Part shown: positions 49,540 to 55,687 of the stretch, in pieces
How the letters are laid out: each line of letters begins with the position of its first letter
Numbering within the stretch: the stretch's first letter is position 1
DNA from: a virus
Virus record (IMG/VR): IMGVR_UViG_3300033141_004852
Span: 1-64,000 of that record
Length of the DNA: 64,000 nt
Strand: one strand, 5' to 3'
Program-made: the position numbers and the translations under genes
Notes under the pieces: model-generated
Database searches by the model: none
What the model was told of the DNA's origin: nothing
The model's input: the letters and a program-made list of their open reading frames with translations, nothing else

Positions 49540-49805
49540 CGAGATCCTCCCGAATGTCTTCTCCTCGGCTTTCGACTATAGGCACCGGCCAACCCCGCCA
49601 GTCGACGAGCAAGGTATCCCGTAGCGCTAGCGGCTTCGCGTAAGTCAGCCACCAACTCAGCGTCGCTTTGTCGCGTAGCGCCATTCTCTACCCACTCATG
49701 TACAGCCCCCTGTGCCGCAGCCGCCATGACAACGAGTAGGGACGGCACCTCCCTGCCCAATGCCTCCAAACGCGACGCTAACTTATCCCGGTCAATGGGC
49801 TTCAT
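49536..49805 (-). CDS. Helical hypothetical protein
   Basis: This 89-residue protein is entirely helical with Ala-rich middle (LLVVMAAAAQGAVHEWV) and a basic C-terminus. The ATG at 49805 has GGAG five bases upstream. It is coupled by ATGA to the KOW-like gene. Function unknown. Confidence 0.58.
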   Translation of the reverse strand: MKPIDRDKLASRLEALGREVPSLLVVMAAAAQGAVHEWVENGATRQSDAELVADLREAASATGYLARRLAGLAGAYSRKPRRRHSGGSR

Positions 49806-50208
49806 CAGATCTCCGACCGCCTTCCCCGCCGAGGGTGTGGAGTGCATCGCTGACAAACTCGGACGCGTCTCTCAGCGCGCAGCCGAGTATCTCACGTGGG
49901 TGCTCCCGACAATTTGGATACGGCCCCGCACCGCAGCTCTTACAGTTGTTTCGATGAATCACCAGCAGACTGTGCTTTGCCTGTCGCAGGAGCTCGCGGA
50001 CATGCTGCACACAACCCGCCTCGGGATCACCCTCGATACCGTAGAACTTACTCGCCGCGCGGGCGAGGGCATAACTACGGTCCCGGGCGTGCTGAGACGC
50101 TTCCGCCCACGGGATGGGAACGTGCTCCGACCACGCGTCCTCCCCAGACTGCTCATAACGATACTCCGGGGCCGCCTCGTATAGTGCCTTCGCCAGGTCC
50201 TCCCTCAT
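49792..50208 (-). CDS. Zinc-binding protein, paralogue of the gene at 48.5 kb
   Basis: This 138-residue protein shares the ALARAASKFYGIEGDPE core with the shorter gene at 48462-48764. It adds a C-terminal half with CKSCG and a further Cys pair (NC, GC) that may bind zinc. It starts with an ATGA overlap on the gene upstream, behind GGGGGA. Probably a duplicated and diverged early or middle gene. Confidence 0.62.
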   Translation of the reverse strand: MREDLAKALYEAAPEYRYEQSGEDAWSEHVPIPWAEASQHARDRSYALARAASKFYGIEGDPEAGCVQHVRELLRQAKHSLLVIHRNNCKSCGAGPYPNCREHPREILGCALRDASEFVSDALHTLGGEGGRRSDEAH

Positions 50209-50372
50209 TCCCCCATCCTCCCCACTCGCGCCGCCTCCTCCACACGTACCAGCACCTTCCGCAACTCGGCAATTTCATCGCGGATAGCGCACAATCGCTC
50301 ATACAGCACCAACCCCCAGCTGATCACGGACCCGAGGATGCCCGTGCAAACCAGGAGAATAAGATACAGCAT
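50205..50372 (-). CDS. Single-span membrane protein
   Basis: The 55-residue form starting at 50372 (MLYLILLVCTGILG, GAGG five bases upstream) has one N-terminal membrane helix and a charged coiled-coil tail (RDEIAELRKVLVRVEEAA). Upstream ATGs at 50387 and 50408 are alternatives, giving 60 and 67 residues. It is coupled to the next gene. Spanin-like small subunits have this shape, but no lipobox is present. Confidence 0.55.
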   Translation of the reverse strand: MLYLILLVCTGILGSVISWGLVLYERLCAIRDEIAELRKVLVRVEEAARVGRMGE

Positions 50373-50379
50373 ACGTTCC

Positions 50380-50613
50380 TCAAACATCGTCTTCACCATC
50401 CTCTCCATCCCCGCTACCTACCGCGGGAAGTCCCAGCACCTCCCCGAAGTCGGCCCCGCAATTCCAGCACCTATTCGCACCCGGGGGACAGAGACCCCCG
50501 CAGCCGCCGTCGCGGGGATTACAGAGCAGCCTCTCCCGCCACGAGTCCGCCCGAATATCCCCACTGGACTCCACCACCGTCCCCAAGTTTACCGGATGTA
50601 CCACCTTCTTCAT
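50380..50613 (-). CDS. Zinc-ribbon protein, first gene of the leftward train
   Basis: This 77-residue protein has CNPRDGGCGGLC and CWNCG (about residues 32-60), a zinc ribbon, then an acidic tail (GSGDGEDGEDDV). The ATG at 50613 is preferred, with GAGGAGGG about ten bases upstream. A GTG at 50700 in the same frame would add 29 residues but sits too close to its AGGAG. It is the promoter-proximal gene of the leftward transcript. Confidence 0.58.
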   Translation of the reverse strand: MKKVVHPVNLGTVVESSGDIRADSWRERLLCNPRDGGCGGLCPPGANRCWNCGADFGEVLGLPAVGSGDGEDGEDDV

Positions 50614-50630
50614 ACGGAAGCCGCCCTCCT

Positions 50631-50684
50631 CTACCTCCGGTGACAATCGAGGTAATAGATGTTGTTGGGCTCGATTTTCATCAT
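50631..50684 (-). other. 17-residue leader-like reading frame
   Basis: Behind a strong AGGAGGTGAG lies ATG ATG and an 17-codon frame ending TAG just before the next ribosome binding site. The peptide (KIEPNNIYYLDCHRR) resembles the first residues of many phage DNA methyltransferases (N.IY..DC). It may be a leader peptide controlling the zinc-ribbon gene, or the stump of a lost methyltransferase gene. Confidence 0.3.
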
Positions 50685-50780
50685 AATTGTCAACGCTCAC
50701 CTCCTATATACACCCCCGCACCCGAAATTGTTTCATCGAGACGGTGAAACTACCCCCCGAGGATAGTATTCCCATGTAGT

Positions 50781-50794
50781 GGGGGGGGGGGGGG
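50781..50794. repeat. Homopolymer run of 14 G
   Basis: A G14 tract in the control region, far longer than any other run in the window. On the minus strand it would encode prolines in a 60-codon frame (50704-50886) of doubtful coding status. Confidence 0.9.
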
Positions 50795-50874
50795 AGCGTG
50801 GGGAATCTACCACCTACTACAACAGGAGATCCGGGGGGAACCCGCTGTAAAAAGACTAAGTACCCTAGTACCGC

Positions 50875-50920
50875 CATTTTCGTCATATTTATACCAAATG
50901 GGACCCGTTTCAGAGGAGGA
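50875..50920. repeat. Operator-like repeat, copy 1
   Basis: CATTTTCGTCATAT, then 9 bases, then ATGGGACCCGT. The half-site is partly degraded compared with copies 2 and 3. On the minus strand it overlaps a TGGTATAAAT sequence, so a bound protein could block leftward transcription. Confidence 0.5.
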
Positions 50921-51147
50921 GCTTATTTCATCGCCGGGGGGAACTCCCGGTTGAAAATGATAGTCCCGTGCAGTTGGTAGCAGATCCCGCAACCTACGGC
51001 GATTTTCTATCACTGAAAAATGACTGAGGGGGGATTGTAGGCGAACTTGCGACAACAACTTACGTCGAGGGGGATCCTACGAGGGGATACCAATTTGGTG
51101 CCCATTGTGAATCTCGAAGTACCTATCTCCCTGTTCCCATCACATTG

Positions 51148-51190
51148 GGGATAGTATGGGACCCATTCTAGAGGTCGAAATTAGGGAGGG
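51148..51190. repeat. Operator-like repeat, copy 2
   Basis: GGATAGTATGGGACCCATTCTA, read as arms TAGTATGGG and CCCATTCTA around a central A, followed by GAAATTAGGGAGGG. Its centre lies 258 bases from copy 1. Confidence 0.55.
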
Positions 51191-51260
51191 AGAATACAAT
51201 ATAGATCAGGATGTGCACGCGGGGACAAGGAACAGACTGGGAAGATTACCTTGGCACTCT

Positions 51261-51319
51261 CATTTTCGTCATATCTAGATAGTATGGGACCCATGCTAAG
51301 ATGTTGAAATTGGGGAGGG
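51261..51319. repeat. Operator-like repeat, copy 3
   Basis: CATTTTCGTCATAT as in copy 1, then TAGTATGGG-A-CCCATGCTA (one mismatch in an otherwise perfect 19-base palindrome), then GAAATTGGGGAGGG as in copy 2. Its centre lies 128 bases from copy 2. Confidence 0.6.
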
Positions 51320-51634
51320 TGTGCGTAGGAGGTGTCGATAATTGGTATGAGAATAGCCCACCCCTTGCTACCTCGGCAGGCGGAAACATGGGGGTGTACT
51401 GCATAGGCCGGAGGGATAACGGGCCTTATCAACCTGGCCGCGCGGCCGCATGATCCGCCGTTAGCGGCCGGGAAGAGGGGCATTTTCGCCAATTCGGACA
51501 GGGGCAGATTCGGGCATGCTGAACACGCCGAAACGGTCCGCCGAATGGCGCGGCACACCCGAAGGTGTCTCCCCCTCTCCCCCTCACCACTACCCCCTTG
51601 GTGATCTTTTATCCCGGATCGCCACAATTCCCTG

Positions 51635-51663
51635 TTGACAGTTACGGCGATATATGGTATATA
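51635..51663 (+). promoter_or_regulatory. Promoter of the rightward train, TTGACA-N17-TATATA
   Basis: Perfect -35, 17-base spacer ending TGG, then TATATAAGG. It is preceded by ACAATTCCCTG, the same bases that precede the promoter at 54021. The first rightward gene starts 32 bases after the -10. Confidence 0.9.
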
Positions 51664-51694
51664 AGGATAGTAGATCAGGAGGTAGAGCACAACA

Positions 51695-51919
51695 ATGACT
51701 ACTAGCAAAGCGCAGGCAATCGTGAACTACTACCGCGAACACCCTCGGCATGGTATCCGGGTATGGTTAGAGGAGGCAGATGTAGACGGACTCTACGCCG
51801 CGATCATTGTCGAATCCGATGCGCGTGATTGGCGCCGGTCTATTCGGCGACTAGCACGGCGCCACCACCTGCGGGTTGAATCCTGGTATCAACCCCTACA
51901 CCAGGGGACGCTAGTCTAA
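51695..51919 (+). CDS. First rightward gene, unknown
   Basis: This 74-residue basic protein is unrecognised. It has two likely helices around a strand (YAAIIVESDARDWRRSIRRL) and an Arg/His-rich centre, so it may bind nucleic acid. AGGAGGTAGAG precedes the ATG. As the first gene behind a consensus promoter it is probably among the earliest phage products, where host-takeover or counter-defence proteins are common. Confidence 0.68.
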   Translation: MTTSKAQAIVNYYREHPRHGIRVWLEEADVDGLYAAIIVESDARDWRRSIRRLARRHHLRVESWYQPLHQGTLV

Positions 51920-51963
51920 ACCGGGATAGGTGTCCCGGAATCACTCTATGGAGGTAGAGGAAG

Positions 51964-52122
51964 ATGGTAGCAAGACACACCTATCATGTGGCGGTATCAA
52001 TCCGCTATGCCCGCCAGGTGCTGGACAGCATGGAGCAGGAAGGACGCGAGGTGATTCCCCCGTGTGAGAATGTGGACCGGGCAGGCAGATGCCGCGGCCA
52101 CCAAGTAAAGGAGGGAGAATAA
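51964..52122 (+). CDS. Small early protein
   Basis: This 52-residue gene has GGAGGTAGAGGAAG before the ATG and ends in a TAATG overlap with the next gene. The peptide (TYHVAVSIRYARQVLDSMEQ) is a short strand followed by a helix, with two Cys near the end. Its leader (GGAGGTAGAGGNAGATGGTAGCA) is nearly the same as that of the gene at 52943. Unrecognised. Confidence 0.6.
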   Translation: MVARHTYHVAVSIRYARQVLDSMEQEGREVIPPCENVDRAGRCRGHQVKEGE

Positions 52123-52319
52123 TGGTGGGCGACAACACAATCCACCTGCATACAATCAGATGCTACTGCGATCCCGGCCGCGTGTGGATTGTCGCCACAC
52201 GCGGCACACAATCGCGAATTATAAACCCCTGGCCTGCTACACCGCAGGAGGCGGCCAGGCAGATACAACGCCTACGGGAGAAACTGGAGGCGGAGGGAAC
52301 ATGCATACAATCCAGGTGA
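52122..52319 (+). CDS. Small early protein
   Basis: This 65-residue protein has a beta-rich first half (IHLHTIRCYCDPGRVWIVAT) and a C-terminal helix (EAARQIQRLREKLEAE). AAAGGAGGGAG precedes the ATG at 52122. It overlaps the next gene by 19 bases. Unrecognised. Confidence 0.6.
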   Translation: MVGDNTIHLHTIRCYCDPGRVWIVATRGTQSRIINPWPATPQEAARQIQRLREKLEAEGTCIQSR

Positions 52320-52708
52320 TATTACGGGATTGTACCACGCAAGAGGACCATGTAGCCCTGCCGGAGGCAGGTAGCCGCGATCTGCGGGAGATGCTGGAGA
52401 GCAAGGGGGACTATGTGCTACAGCGCCTGGCCGCGGCGTTGTCGCCCGTTGTAGCGGCAGAGGAGGCGGAGGCGCGGGCGCGCGCCGCGCGCACCCTCAC
52501 TCCTGCCGAACAGGGGATACTACAACGGGCCATACGCGCCGAAGGTTGGACAGTAGAGGCGATCACGCATGAAGGGCGCGTGATGCTGAAGATCAAGAAC
52601 CCTCCCGAATCCGCCACCTGGCGGGCCGATGCCTATAGGGTGGCCAGGGCATTCGGGCTTCGCGTCCTGGAGTTTCTCCCGGAAAGGAGCGCGATCCTGT
52701 CCCGTTGA
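52301..52708 (+). CDS. Early hypothetical protein
   Basis: This 135-residue protein starts at 52301 behind GGAGGGAAC. It is helical in the middle (AAEEAEARARAARTL) with a C-terminal alpha/beta part (MLKIKNPPESATWRADAYRV). No family was recognised. A set of strong hairpins follows its stop codon. Confidence 0.6.
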   Translation: MHTIQVILRDCTTQEDHVALPEAGSRDLREMLESKGDYVLQRLAAALSPVVAAEEAEARARAARTLTPAEQGILQRAIRAEGWTVEAITHEGRVMLKIKNPPESATWRADAYRVARAFGLRVLEFLPERSAILSR

Positions 52709-52942
52709 TATGCCGGGCGCGCGGGTGTCCCCGCGCGCTCTTCCCTCTCTGCCTCCGGGAGGGGACAGAGAGGGAAGAGGTAGCACCTTGACAACGGAAT
52801 ACGCGCCTCTACTCTACCTCCGGGAGGGGAGGGACTAGGATCACCAATCCCCTCCTCTCCTGCTAGGGAATTAGCGATCCTAGTCCCCTAGCAGGAGGGC
52901 GCGACGCGCCCTCCCGAATCTAATCTACGGAGGTAGAGGCAG
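52709..52942 (+). promoter_or_regulatory. Structured intergenic region with five long inverted repeats
   Basis: The gap contains a 9 bp hairpin (52717-52738, GCGCGCGGG), a 14 bp inverted repeat (52738-52751 with 52766-52779), an interleaved pair of 11 bp repeats (52832-52842 with 52876-52886; 52858-52868 with 52886-52896) and a 9 bp hairpin with a 3-base loop (52894-52914). The interleaved pair cannot form two simple hairpins at once. A TTGACA lies at 52788, but its -10 is poor. Terminator plus conditional attenuator is the likely role. Confidence 0.65.
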
Positions 52943-53503
52943 ATGGTAGCAGGACAGCAACAGATAGTGGGTATGGACGTCCCGGCCCGGAACCTGCTGG
53001 ACTTGGACGCGGACGCCGTGCGCGAGGAACTGAATCGCGCGCAGATGGTGCTGGAGGACGGAAACATTATCCAATCCGTGTACCTCGGCCAATGTTGGGT
53101 GTTGTGTCCCGACGAGGCCGAACTGCGCGAACTGTTCCCTGCCAACGCCGACGCGACACGCGGTGAACTCGAAGATTATTGGTGGCAGGAGGCGGAGGCG
53201 TGGATCACGGAGAACATGCCAGGAGTGTTCCTGCAGCAGGAGGCGGGAGAAACATACCTCCAGCAGGTGGCCCAGGAACTCCACGAATGCTTGCAGGTAG
53301 ACGAATGCCAAGGAACCCTCTCCTATGGCGGCCGCGTGGTATACCGTCTACCAGATGCCGCGCGGGAACACGTGGAGTGTGTGTTTGATGCCCTCCTGCG
53401 CGCCGCGACCAGGTGGTGTAGACGCAAAGGGTTTTGGCCATGGGTTGTGTCCGTAAATCCCTCCGGCGAAGTGTTCACGCACATCCCGCCCGTCAACGCG
53501 TAG
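52943..53503 (+). CDS. Early hypothetical protein
   Basis: This 186-residue acidic protein (many Glu/Asp, pI clearly low) is unrecognised. It has several helices (EDYWWQEAEAWITENM) and a Trp-rich C-terminus (RWCRRKGFWPWVVSVNP). ACGGAGGTAGAGGCAG precedes the ATG. Acidic small early proteins often mimic DNA or bind host enzymes, which is speculation here. Confidence 0.6.
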   Translation: MVAGQQQIVGMDVPARNLLDLDADAVREELNRAQMVLEDGNIIQSVYLGQCWVLCPDEAELRELFPANADATRGELEDYWWQEAEAWITENMPGVFLQQEAGETYLQQVAQELHECLQVDECQGTLSYGGRVVYRLPDAAREHVECVFDALLRAATRWCRRKGFWPWVVSVNPSGEVFTHIPPVNA

Positions 53504-53811
53504 AGGATCGGGCCGGCAACCTTGCCGGCCCCTCCCGGAAGGTGATCGCCACCAATCACCTTCCGGGAGGGATAGAGTAGAGGTGTAGATTCACACATTC
53601 GCAGGTGATCCGCTGATCCTGCGAAGTGTCTAAATTGTCCTGCCCGCGCGCCTTGCCGCGAAGCAAGCAAGTGCTAGGTTGGTATGATCGCAGAAGCAGG
53701 CAAGCACCTGGCCCCCTGGACACCTGCGGCAGGAGGCCGGGGGAGGTCGCGGGCAGGGGAGGTAACAGGGAGGTAACAGCACCTCGCGTAACACAACAGG
53801 AGGCCAGGTAA
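53504..53811 (+). terminator. Hairpin cluster, no gene
   Basis: Directly after the stop codon come a 10 bp hairpin (53510-53531, GGGCCGGCAA) and a 16 bp perfect hairpin with an 8-base loop (53531-53570, arm CCTCCCGGAAGGTGAT), which share one base. An 8 bp repeat with a 12-base gap (53598-53625, TTCGCAGG) follows. No T-run follows any of them. The rest holds repeats of AGGTAACAG and no convincing gene. Probably a transcription terminator and RNA-stability block. Confidence 0.6.
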
Positions 53812-54024
53812 ATGGACTACGTAGATGGTGGTAACGGGAATATCATTGTAACGCACGCAGGGAAACCTGTAGCGGTGATCCTCTCCGAGGGTGAACACCT
53901 CTGTGAAAACTGCTACAGGCGGCCCGCGGAACATACCCTCTATATTCCCGATGAACCCGACGGCGAGAACAGGCCATTCTCCACAGGAAACACCAAAAGG
54001 GGGTGTAACACAATTCCCTGTTGA
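53812..54024 (+). CDS. Small zinc-knuckle early protein
   Basis: This 70-residue protein has a beta-rich start (GNIIVTHAGKPVAVIL) and CENC near residue 30, possibly joined by Cys near the end as zinc ligands. CAGGAGGCCAGG precedes the ATG. The stop codon overlaps the next promoter by four bases. Unrecognised. Confidence 0.6.
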   Translation: MDYVDGGNGNIIVTHAGKPVAVILSEGEHLCENCYRRPAEHTLYIPDEPDGENRPFSTGNTKRGCNTIPC

Positions 54025-54049
54025 CAATTCGGGGGAATTGTGGTATAGG
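54011..54049 (+). promoter_or_regulatory. Promoter with overlapping inverted-repeat operator
   Basis: TTGACA (54021-54026), 17 bases, TATAGG (54044-54049). A perfect 10 bp inverted repeat, CACAATTCCC and GGGAATTGTG with a 14-base gap, straddles the -35. ACAATTC also recurs just after the -35, so the right arm could pair with either copy. This looks like a repressor site. Confidence 0.82.
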
Positions 54050-54076
54050 TAGAATACCAACAGGAGGTAGGACACT

Positions 54077-54283
54077 ATGGCGAGGTTATACGCAAGGCTG
54101 AATGCCGACGCAAGCAAGCACGAGGTAACCCGCCGCGGCCACCGCCGAATCACCGCCCGCCTAGAGACGTGGGGTGGGGCGGTGGAGGTAACGCTATGCG
54201 CAAACGGTTCCTTCACTGTCACGAAGGGGCCGAAACATAACCCGCAGGAGGTGATCGCCGTCGGAAGCCTCCCCCTGGAGTAA
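54077..54283 (+). CDS. Small early protein
   Basis: This 68-residue basic, beta-rich protein (RITARLETWGGAVEVTLCANG) has no recognised family. AACAGGAGGTAGG precedes the ATG, 27 bases after the promoter -10. A 10 bp inverted repeat (54300-54341, CCCCTCTCCC) follows the stop codon. Confidence 0.6.
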   Translation: MARLYARLNADASKHEVTRRGHRRITARLETWGGAVEVTLCANGSFTVTKGPKHNPQEVIAVGSLPLE

Positions 54284-54372
54284 CACCCCCGGCCACCCTC
54301 CCCTCTCCCGGTCGCGCTGATCTACACGGCAGGGAGAGGGGATGGGAGAACACATAATAGGAGGCAGGACAG

Positions 54373-54906
54373 ATGCCGCCGTCACCGTATGAACCCGCCC
54401 CGGTAACTATCGGGGAGAAGTGGGCGCACGGACGCCCCTGCCCGGCAACAGATAGGTTTTCGCGGGCGCTCCTGTATCTGCGACAATTAGACAAAGATGC
54501 CGCGGACCGCGTAGAACACCACGCCGCGGCGTATGTAACAGTGCTCCACCAAAACCCCGACGACGTACAGGCCGATGAGAGAGTGTGGGAATACCTGCAA
54601 GAGGTATATACGCTGATAGAAGAGCACGCAGAGGCCTATACGTACTTCGGCGCGTGTCGCGAGGGAGGCCCCGGTGTCGGGTGTTGGCCGGATTGGGATA
54701 GAGTACAGGACGCCCTCGCGAATGGTGATCTGCTAACCGCAGATACGGTCCTTGCAGAGGATTCTCACACTATCAATAGCCCGCGTGATCTGCGCGAAGG
54801 CGCGCTGATATTCGCGGGCGACGCCGCGCAAAACACGGGAACCCTCTGGCAGGTGGTGGAGGTCGCGGGCGACCGCGTAACCCTGCGGAGGTGTTGGGAA
54901 GAGTAA
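54373..54906 (+). CDS. Early hypothetical protein
   Basis: This 177-residue acidic protein is helical in the first two thirds (LYLRQLDKDAADRVEHHAAA) with a beta-rich end (TLWQVVEVAGDRVTLRR) that could be a small barrel. AGGAGGCAGGACAG precedes the ATG. A 13 bp perfect inverted repeat (54913-54952, CCTCCCTCCTGCG) follows directly. Unrecognised. Confidence 0.6.
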   Translation: MPPSPYEPAPVTIGEKWAHGRPCPATDRFSRALLYLRQLDKDAADRVEHHAAAYVTVLHQNPDDVQADERVWEYLQEVYTLIEEHAEAYTYFGACREGGPGVGCWPDWDRVQDALANGDLLTADTVLAEDSHTINSPRDLREGALIFAGDAAQNTGTLWQVVEVAGDRVTLRRCWEE

Positions 54907-54912
54907 CAGGAA

Positions 54913-54952
54913 CCTCCCTCCTGCGACTAGTGATCTGGCCGCAGGAGGGAGG
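54913..54952 (+). terminator. 13 bp hairpin after an early gene
   Basis: Arms CCTCCCTCCTGCG and CGCAGGAGGGAGG are perfect, with a 14-base loop. No T-run follows. The right arm contains a Shine-Dalgarno-like GGAGG that the hairpin would hide. Confidence 0.6.
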
Positions 54953-54981
54953 GGACAAACACAGAAGGGAGGTAGGTAACA

Positions 54982-55325
54982 ATGGTAACAGCGTATGAAA
55001 AGGCCGTAGAACGGGGCGGTGAAGGTCTCGAAGGCTACACCCCGGTATCGGGGCGAACTGCCCGACGTGTTGCCGCAGGTGGGGCGTGGACGCTGAGGAC
55101 GCCGCCGCGGTCGCCAGGTTCAGCGACCGTATCAGTGGGGGGGAGGTAGAAGAGGATGGTGGGTTTTCCTGGGCCGCCTGTGATCTGTGCGGAAGCACGT
55201 TGGGCGGGGATAGATTCGCGGCCCACGGATTCACCCCGGAAGGCAAACTGATCCACCTGGATATATGCATGGACTGTTTGCAGTACCTCGCCAACGGAAC
55301 AATCCCGGAAGAGTGGGAGGGATAA
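54982..55325 (+). CDS. Zinc-ribbon protein with apparent -1 frameshift
   Basis: The frame starting at 54982 (GGGAGGTAGG upstream) codes for about 24 residues up to YTPVSG. The convincing continuation (ANCPTCCRRWG, later CDLCGSTLGG and CMDCLQYLANG) is one base back and ends at 55325. The continuation is clearly related to the gene at 58129-58821 (PNCPTCLRLYG, CDLCG, CADC). The switch falls on GGGG at about 55042-55045. A fifth G would give one 114-residue protein. Either slippage on the G run, a mutation or a base-calling error explains this. Confidence 0.6.
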
Positions 55326-55329
55326 CACT

Positions 55330-55659
55330 ATGGACAGGTTTGAGAAGTACGCCCCTTATCACCCTTGGGGGGACGTTGCGCGGTATGCCGCGCGGTTGTA
55401 CCCCAATGCCCACGAGATGCAAGCGTGGACACAAGCCACCGCGGCCGCCTGCGGCCGCGCGTACTTGGAGAATCGTGCGCTCCTGCGGCTTTATGCGCGT
55501 GATTTGGCGAAGAAGGCCGTCACCCTTCTCCGAGGCGAGGTGACTGTAACGGAGGTGATCCCCGACTACCTCCGGGACGCGCCGAATGCCCCGCGGACTA
55601 TCCCGGAAGCACTGGCGATCCTCGCCCAAGAGTCTATTTGGGCAGCAGCAGGACTATAG
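55330..55659 (+). CDS. Helical early protein
   Basis: This 109-residue, almost entirely helical protein (CGRAYLENRALLRLYARDLAKKAV) is unrecognised. GGGAGGGATAACACT precedes the ATG, overlapping the end of the zinc-ribbon gene. It could be a small adaptor. Function unknown. Confidence 0.6.
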   Translation: MDRFEKYAPYHPWGDVARYAARLYPNAHEMQAWTQATAAACGRAYLENRALLRLYARDLAKKAVTLLRGEVTVTEVIPDYLRDAPNAPRTIPEALAILAQESIWAAAGL

Positions 55660-55687
55660 ACAATCAAGAAGAAGGAGGTAGGACACT

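Larger units (their letters stand above)
50701..51694. promoter_or_regulatory. Divergent control region between the two gene trains
   Basis: This is about 990 bases without a convincing gene. It holds three repeats centred on ATGGGACCC (50898-50908, 51156-51166, 51284-51294), a run of 14 G at 50781-50794, an extended -10-like TGGTATAAAT on the minus strand next to the first repeat, a GC-rich segment with a perfect GGCCGCGCGGCC palindrome (51436-51447), and the promoter of the rightward genes at its right end. It is the likely decision point between leftward and rightward transcription. An origin of replication here is possible but unproven. Confidence 0.6.

Noticed and set aside
49451-49684. 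77-codon minus-strand frame
   Set aside because: Shadow of two well-supported overlapping genes (KOW-like and helical) with good binding sites.
50704-50886. 60-codon minus-strand frame containing the G14 run
   Set aside because: Codes for a proline run by the homopolymer, has no ribosome binding site, and its first codons are part of the repeated element.
50807-51058. Minus-strand frame of 83 codons in the control region
   Set aside because: No start signal, low-complexity composition and overlap with operator-like repeats; treated as non-coding.
51181-51708. Long minus-strand open frame over the control region (175 codons)
   Set aside because: No ribosome binding site; its codons cover the palindromic repeats and the GC block, and it crosses the promoter of the rightward train. 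The peptide similarity to the frame at 50807-51058 follows from the DNA repeats.
52788-52816. TTGACA at 52788 as an additional early promoter
   Set aside because: After 17 bases the -10 would be ACTCTA and the TGG element is missing; the same applies to TTGACA at 60341 with ACTTGT. The shared ACCTTGACAAC is noted but not called.
53626-53811. 61-codon plus-strand frame in the hairpin-rich gap
   Set aside because: No ribosome binding site and composition dominated by repeats; the real gene starts at 53812.
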